From positions 930,001 to 994,000 of the forward strand of contig JAHRHY010000009.1 in NCBI GenBank assembly GCA_019671135.1: DNA of 64,000 nucleotides, in the 5' to 3' direction. How positions within the stretch are numbered: the first letter of the stretch is position 1; the number at the start of each line of letters is the position of its first letter. Below are positions 58,190 through 64,000 of this stretch, in pieces. Origin of the DNA: Linnemannia hyalina (taxonomy: Eukaryota; Mortierellomycota; Mortierellomycetes; Mortierellales; Mortierellaceae). The translations under genes and the position numbers were made by a program. The notes under the pieces are model-generated. The model had not been told where the DNA came from, searched no databases, and saw nothing but the letters and a program-made list of their open reading frames with translations.

Positions 58190-59982
58190 ATGTCAAAGAG
58201 GCCAACACCAGTGGTAGCACGGAAACGTACCCCTCCCAACCCAAACCCAGAATACGAGTTCCTCGGACCACCAGGCGCCGTGGCAATGTGCATTGTCCTC
58301 CCCCTGATCACCTACGGGCTCTACTACAACTGCCGTGCCGGATTCGGTTGTATCCCTGCCTACTGGGACTCCAAGGATGGCTTCTGGCCCTCGATCGGTT
58401 CTAACCCCACCAGCTACCACAAGGATCTCTGGAACTTTTTCGTCTCGACCTGGGATTTCGATGCTTTCAAGGTCTACTCGGCTTTCATGGTCTTTTTGTT
58501 TGTCACATACTTTGTCATCCCCGGAAAGGTGGTCGAGGGTGCTGTTGTTGGGGGAGTCGGAGGAACCCCCTTGACCAAGGATCGATCCAACTACAAGCTC
58601 AAATACAAGGTCAATGCCCTCCGGACGTTGGTGCTCATGGCTCTCATGACTGCCGCTACCCTCTACACCCAGGGTGTCAAGCCCTTCCTGTTCCTTTATG
58701 AGCACTTCATCGGCCTGATCACCGCCTCCCTCATCTGGACCTTTGGCGTGTCGATCTTTGTCTACATCTGGTCCTTCCTTCCCGATGGCGATGGTCAAGA
58801 GAAAATCCTTTCCTGCGGAGGAAATACCGGCACCAAGGTCTACGACGTAAGTTTGTGTTCTTTGTGCTCTTCAACTCTAGCTGTGGTGTGCAACGAACGC
58901 ATTTAATTCGGAGTCAATTTTTCTTTAATCCAATTGACCCCCAATGCCGTTGTTGAAATGCATAGTTCGTTCTCGGCCGTGAACTCAACCCTCGCTTCAG
59001 CTCATCGCCCGACTCGACATTCGACATCAAGTACTTTATCGAGCTCCGTCCTGGTCTCATCGGCTGGATCTTTTTGAACTTTGGCATGGCCTGCCAACAG
59101 TACCACACCCTCGGACGCATCAGCAATTCGATGGCCGCCGTTCTCTTCTTTGAGACCTTTTACGTTGTCGACTCTCTCTGGAACGAATCAGCTGTCTTGA
59201 CAACTATGGACATCACCACCGACGGATTCGGCTTCATGCTCGCCAATGGATTGTTGACCTGGTTGCCCATGAACTACTCGCTTCAGGCTCGTTTCTTGGC
59301 TGATTTCCCTGTCGATATGAGCTTGACCCATGCTCTGATTGTTATTGTGACCCAGTGCGTTGGATACTACATTTTCAGGAGCGCCAATGGACAGAAGGAT
59401 AACTTTAGACGCTACGGTGCCGATCATCCTGTGAACAAGGGTACGTCTCCCTTTTTTTGTCTTTTGCGATCTCGGAAAGGTTAATTCTCATAATCCACTG
59501 TCAACTCACATCCATCGATTATTTTAAATTGTCATTGTCTAGGCCTAAAGTACATGGAGACAAAGACGGGATCCAAATTGCTAATCAGCGGATGGTGGGG
59601 AACTGCTCGCCATATCAACTACTTTGGCGACTGGCTCATGGCACTTGCTTGGTCCTTGCCCTGTGGTAAGTGCTATTCTCCGAACTTCAAAGATGAACCC
59701 ATGCCTTTGCGGAGATAAATGGCGTACCTTCATTCATTAGTTCTCTAACGCGTGTTGCATTCTCATACGACTATTTTTTCTCATACGATTGTTTTCAATT
59801 GCTTTATCGTACGACATTTAGGCCTGTCGAGCCCTCTCCCATACTTCTACCCAATCTACTTTGCCGTGCTCCTGATCCACCGCGGGTTGAGAGACGAGGA
59901 AAAGTGCCACAAGAAGTATGGCAAGGACTGGGACAAGTACTGCGAAACTGTCCGCTGGCGCATCATCCCATACGTCTACTAA
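58190..59982 (+). CDS. ERG24: C-14 sterol reductase
   Basis: An endoplasmic-reticulum membrane enzyme that reduces the delta-14 double bond of sterol intermediates with NADPH in ergosterol synthesis. Exons 58190-58846, 58966-59440, 59543-59665 and 59822-59982 give 471 residues. Many hydrophobic helices are visible. Family marks are [10 protein letters not shown] near the N-terminus, [11 protein letters not shown], then [20 protein letters not shown] and the C-terminal [20 protein letters not shown] with the end PYVY. These features define the ERG4/ERG24 family; the N-terminal YEFLGPPGA and the RIIPYVY end favour ERG24 over the C-24(28) reductase ERG4. The start at 58190 lies in A-rich context after a pyrimidine-rich leader; the upstream open frame is leader sequence. 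Confidence 0.9.
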
Positions 59983-62900
59983 GCGTGCAATAACTAGACG
60001 CGCGTTCTTTTATATTTCTATCAGTTTCGTTCATTGTTCAATGTTCATCTAAAAATAAATATCATACGATAGAGAAGTAACGCCGGAATGTTATCTTTCT
60101 ACGGCGAGACTGCTTGAATGAAACTTCTCCATTAACGGCTACTTGAGAAGATATTTCTTTCTATGGATGAGAAGGAGGGGAAGGCAAGAAAAAAGTGGGA
60201 TGATGTCTATTAGGATGCGCCACATTCGTTTTCTTCTTTAACGAAAGTAGCACTTTTGAGCTTCTTTAGGGGCATGAAAACTAGGGATGCGAGAAAGTAT
60301 GCCATTATGTGTGTCTAGGACGACCGACAATGCGCGCTGGATAATATACGCGATAACTCCTAGTTCATCACCACCTCATGGCCCCGACCCAGATCCATCT
60401 TCACGTTTCCTTTTTCATCGATATTGTACGATTCTCGGATCGACTCCATGCCATTACCAAATATGCCATTACCAAATATGCCATTACCCACATATGCCAT
60501 TACCCACATATGCCATTACCCACATATTCTTCCTAGTTTCGATAAAAGCCATAGTTTTCTAGGCTCACGTAGTAATTGTCTAGAACTAGAAGAAAAATGA
60601 AAAAGGTACGATGCGGATCATACAGCTACTGCGTTTTTATGGTTAGGCGGGAAACGTTGATACTTTTTATTGTTACCCGGTAAGATCCTTTCATGATCGT
60701 GTACGGCACCACGTCGCTCCTTTTCATTTCTATGCATACAGCATACATCATCTTTTTCGATCTTATTTTGGGTAGGTTTGTAGTTGTCGCATTGCTTGGG
60801 AGGAAAGGGAAAGCGCACTAGTTGACGCTCATTATTTTTTTTCATTTGGTGGGTTATACTAGGGGGTGAATTGCATGGGGGTGAAATGAAAAGGGCAGTA
60901 AAGGAGGTAAAAAAGAAAAGCTCAAGACTAAAAGGTGAAAGGAGAAGAGAAAAATGAGGTGGTGGTAAGTAAGCTACAGGTGTGAGAAAAGTGTAGAAGG
61001 AGGATGAAGAAGAGGAAGGGAAATCCAGGGCGAGTGCGAGAGCAGTGAGTGATATGCCTGATGTTACCAAGAGACTGCGAGGGGACAACTTCGTCATTAG
61101 CCCCTATGTTGTGAAAAAAAAGAGGGCGAGAGAAGATAGAAACCTTCTATTTCACATACCTCTCTACCCCCACCCTTTCTTTACCCCCTTGCAATATTGT
61201 ATGATGTGTGTGTATGTATGTGGGGGTCTAAAAAAAAGGGAGGAAGGAGAGAAAACATCCGTTTTCTAGAAACCCAGGAAAGAAGAAAGGTGGGAAGGTA
61301 GTCGTGTCTCGTAAGATGGCTGACTGACTCGCGTTTCGAAAGATTCACTCACCTGCACTTCCGTACTACTCTATTGTTTTCCTCAATTGCTCGCGGATTG
61401 ATAAGCTGAAGGAAGAAATGGAGGGTGGAGGGCGGGAGATGAAGCTAGTAAATACTTCCATCGAGAACATTTGACCCCGTGGTCTAGGACGAAAAAGTTC
61501 CACGACAGAGCTATAGACCGAAAAAAAAACGACATTGAGCGAGAGAACGGAAACCACTAGCATTGTTTTTCCTGTCAATGATCTCAGGGACGACCAGCCA
61601 ACGACGACAAGGTTAGATTAGCTCCTACTTTCAAATGGAGGCGGGGTGGTCTAGCTAGCGCGAAAGGTGCAAAAAAAAAAAGCCTTCTCTCCTCCAAAGA
61701 AGGTACCTGCCAACAGCGATTGACAGTAAATAAGTGTTGCCTGTTCACCAATCTTGCTTTTTGGTTGCTCTTCTTGTTGTCGGGCTGTCAATTGTCGCAT
61801 GCGTTTGTACAACCCTCGTACGAGTGTGCCCTCTTTTAGAAATGCTGTGTGGAGTCCAGCATGACTTTTTTGTCTAGTGACACAGGGAGGACTGAACATG
61901 CATAAGATTTTTTTTCTCCATGTTACGAGCATAGGAGTATGCAACAACCCCCCCCCCCCTCTTGTCCGCGTGCTACCCTTCAACCAACATATCTGTACCC
62001 GACGTCATGGTCCTTCAAGACTCCACGTTTCTCCGCCAACTTCCTCTCTTTCTCTTACATTTTACTTTTGAAGGTGAAAAAAAAAAATAGGGGTCGAGGA
62101 CAATACGTCAGGGCAGGCAATGCAAGTTTAAAATGGCAAAGGGCGCGAGCGAGAGAGAGAAAGCAGTAATGCTGTCCGAATCGAAAACCGCCCCTTCACT
62201 CCCTCACTTCGCTTCCACCTCCTCGACTTTTTTTGTTCATCCACTTCATCTCTGTTGCGCAATATTTCACCCCTACTCGTGGCCCACTACGTTGAAAGTG
62301 CACTAAAACTATTTGATCTAGAAAAGAAACGAGAACAGGAGTGCCAAATGAGAGTTGACCACACCGACCATAGAGAGAAATTCATTTTCTATTCATTTTT
62401 TTTTTTTTTTTTTTTGGCTGCAGAATGCACTTTTTGCCTAGCAATTGGCTCCACTTTTGGGTTCTTCTTTACCAGATTATTGCTTTGAACTTCTCCTTTT
62501 TTGATGCGCGGCGGACATCCTTGTTGTTGGGCGTATGTGTATTTGTGTGTTTATGCATTGTGCAGCTCAATGCAGCCTTAGGCAAGCAAACAAAGGGATC
62601 AACAAACGAAGGAGCCTTGAATGGTTTGTTTCTCAACATGAACAAAATGACAACGAAGAGGTGGATAGGAGTAGCGAGATTCTATCGCGTTGAATGAATG
62701 GTTGATCCTGTGGCTGTTTCTTTTTTTGTTCATAAGAATTGAAATCGCCAAAGGTTCCCGCTGATGATGCCTGCCATGCTTGCCTGCCTACCGAAGTAAG
62801 GATGAGAAAGTGGCCGTAGTGACTCTGTAGGATAGGACAGGTTAGTTGTTATGTTGAAGTTGAAACCCCCTACTCTCTCTGACTGTCCCCTGTCTTTCTT

Positions 62901-63000
62901 TTGGTTGTTACCCCTTTTTTGTTTGCCTGGGGCACGAAAAATTACCAATGTAGCATGGTCTATGTATTGTGAAGAGAAAGAGTCCAGGTCGAGGTCCTTT
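59983..63000. other. Gene-free spacer
   Basis: No gene is recognisable on either strand. AATAAATA at about 60054 is a likely polyadenylation signal for ERG24. The stretch holds a minisatellite (60448-60525), a C12 run near 61949 and a T run near 62396-62415. Confidence 0.5.
60448..60525. repeat. 15/16-bp minisatellite, five units
   Basis: Two units of ATGCCATTACCAAAT followed by three units of ATGCCATTACCCACAT, head to tail without gaps. Confidence 0.95.
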
Positions 63001-64000
63001 TTTGTTCTGTTTTTCGAAGGATGACGAGCAGCCAATCCAATGCTCTAGAGGGATCCTCGTGGATTGTTCGGTGCTAATGTACGCTAAGTACATAACGGGG
63101 CATAGCGCCAAAAGGTTAACTTGTCCAGTTCCATCCACATGTGCGTCCACCAGTAGCTGCAGCCTGCTTGCTGCTTTATCCCCGTCGATTGAATCGGCAG
63201 GGTTTCGAATCCTACCTAGCCTTGGCCGGGATATTTATTTTCTTTCGATAATAAATACCCCGTGGCCCTCCTTTAATAAACCCGCAACCTGGCACCCTTC
63301 CCCAATCATTCTCTCTCTCTCTCTCCCCTCTCTTCCTCATCCCTCCTTTTTGCTCGACTTATATATACCCTTCCCCTTCATTCCACTGAACTTGCTTTGT
63401 TCCCTCATCGCCACTTCCCTCATTTCTCTCATCTGTTCCCTCATTAAAAAAAAAAAAAAAGAGTAATCAATTCACACTCTCACTCCTTCACTCAGCTCGT
63501 CTTTTGACAACATCCCACTCTTTGTAAGTGAGACCAAGACTTTTTTTTTTTTTTTTATTCGTTACGACGACCGTCAAATAATCGTTTGTCCCGCAGATCA
63601 TGTTCGTTTGGATCGAGGACACAGCATGCTATTGTTCCGAAGACAAGAGGAAACAAATTTCTTCCGGGCGACTCTTTAGCTTGTTTGTGTGTATTGCAAC
63701 CATTGCTTCGATAGATAAGAGGAATTAGGCTGGCTTTACTCTCGTGGTTCATTGAACATGACATACAATTAGTCCAGGGGTATCAAAAGAGAGGAGCAAG
63801 GGGTGTCATGGATTGCGAATGGTGTGCTTATCATCAAGTAATACAGACAAGGCAGACGGGGCGCGGGAAGCAATGTGAAGCAGGCAACAAAACACATGCA
63901 TACTACACATGATGCATTTGGCGCAGCTATCTCTTGCAACACCCTTTTGTTTACCTTTTGTTGCCCCCTCTCCCTTGTCTTTTCATTATACCCCCTGCAT
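63001..64000. other. Right-edge region, possible promoter of an off-window gene
   Basis: A TATATATA element at about 63360 lies in C/T-rich DNA (63300-63440), followed by an A15 run (63446-63460), more C/T-rich sequence and a GTAAGT donor-like site near 63523. This looks like the leader of a plus-strand gene beyond the window, or of none. No coding frame is supported here. Confidence 0.3.

Noticed and set aside
60448..60525. CRISPR-like short repeats
   Set aside because: The units abut with no unique spacers, and the context is a eukaryotic nuclear genome. It is a minisatellite.
63199..63225. GGGTTTCGAATCCTACC, resembling the T arm of a tRNA
   Set aside because: The stem pairs badly (mismatches at the loop-closing pair), and no anticodon or D arm can be folded upstream on either strand.

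Overview
The window looks like nuclear DNA of a filamentous fungus, most likely an early-diverging lineage such as Mortierellomycota. The evidence is many short GT-AG introns, genes on both strands, Zn2Cys6 and Gcn4-type bZIP regulators, an Atg15 lipase, a fungal C-14 sterol reductase, a mitochondrial ClpP (a protease that S. cerevisiae lacks), several F-box/LRR genes, Gln/Asn/Ser-rich low-complexity proteins, and gene spacers full of homopolymer runs and pyrimidine-rich leaders. The lineage is an inference from style and gene content, not from a search.

Layout. 1-2218: C-terminal half of an ABCB multidrug transporter, cut by the window edge. 5214-9299: a four-exon Zn2Cys6/fungal-specific transcription factor. 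9479-11674 (-): an intact single-exon F-box/LRR protein. 12050-13083 (-): a Gcn4/CPC1-like bZIP factor with a candidate upstream ORF. 15413-17225 (-): a second F-box/LRR-type gene whose start I cannot find. 17773-19652: Atg15, ending 18 bp from an antisense tRNA-Trp. 19884-20565: a 5'-truncated, poly(A)-tailed retroinsertion (probably a LINE) bounded by a perfect 14-bp target-site duplication. 20566-25241: a long gene-free spacer.

25242-28675: an orphan seven-helix membrane protein with a Ser/Thr-rich outer segment and a very long Gln/Pro/Ser-rich tail. 29062-30122 (-) and 30374-31893 (+): RNA polymerase I subunit RPA12 and mitochondrial ClpP, divergently arranged; ClpP contains a 6-nt micro-exon. 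32363-35700 (-): a PSP1-domain protein. 38163-41618 and 42992-46725 (both -): a tandem pair of puromycin-sensitive-type M1 aminopeptidases sharing exon structure and a 119-bp identical tract that suggests gene conversion. 46908-49880 (-): two decayed F-box/LRR genes.

49993-51338 (-) and 51595-53104 (+): splicing factor Prp38 and a mitochondrial endonuclease G, divergent over 256 bp. 53295-55567 (-): a mitochondrial pyruvate/branched-chain dehydrogenase kinase. 56109-57760 (-) and 58190-59982 (+): a TPR-like protein of unknown function and C-14 sterol reductase ERG24, divergent. 59983-64000: no gene seen; it holds a minisatellite and, near the right edge, a TATA-like and pyrimidine-rich stretch that may belong to a gene beyond the window.

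There is no gene cluster with one shared pathway. Functional themes are housekeeping in mitochondria (ClpP, EndoG, the dehydrogenase kinase), RNA synthesis and processing (RPA12, Prp38), protein and lipid turnover (aminopeptidases, Atg15) and regulation. The most unusual things are structural: the ClpP micro-exon, the retroinsertion beside a tRNA, the conversion tract, and the orphan receptor-like protein. All exon limits were read by eye from splice signals and frame continuity.
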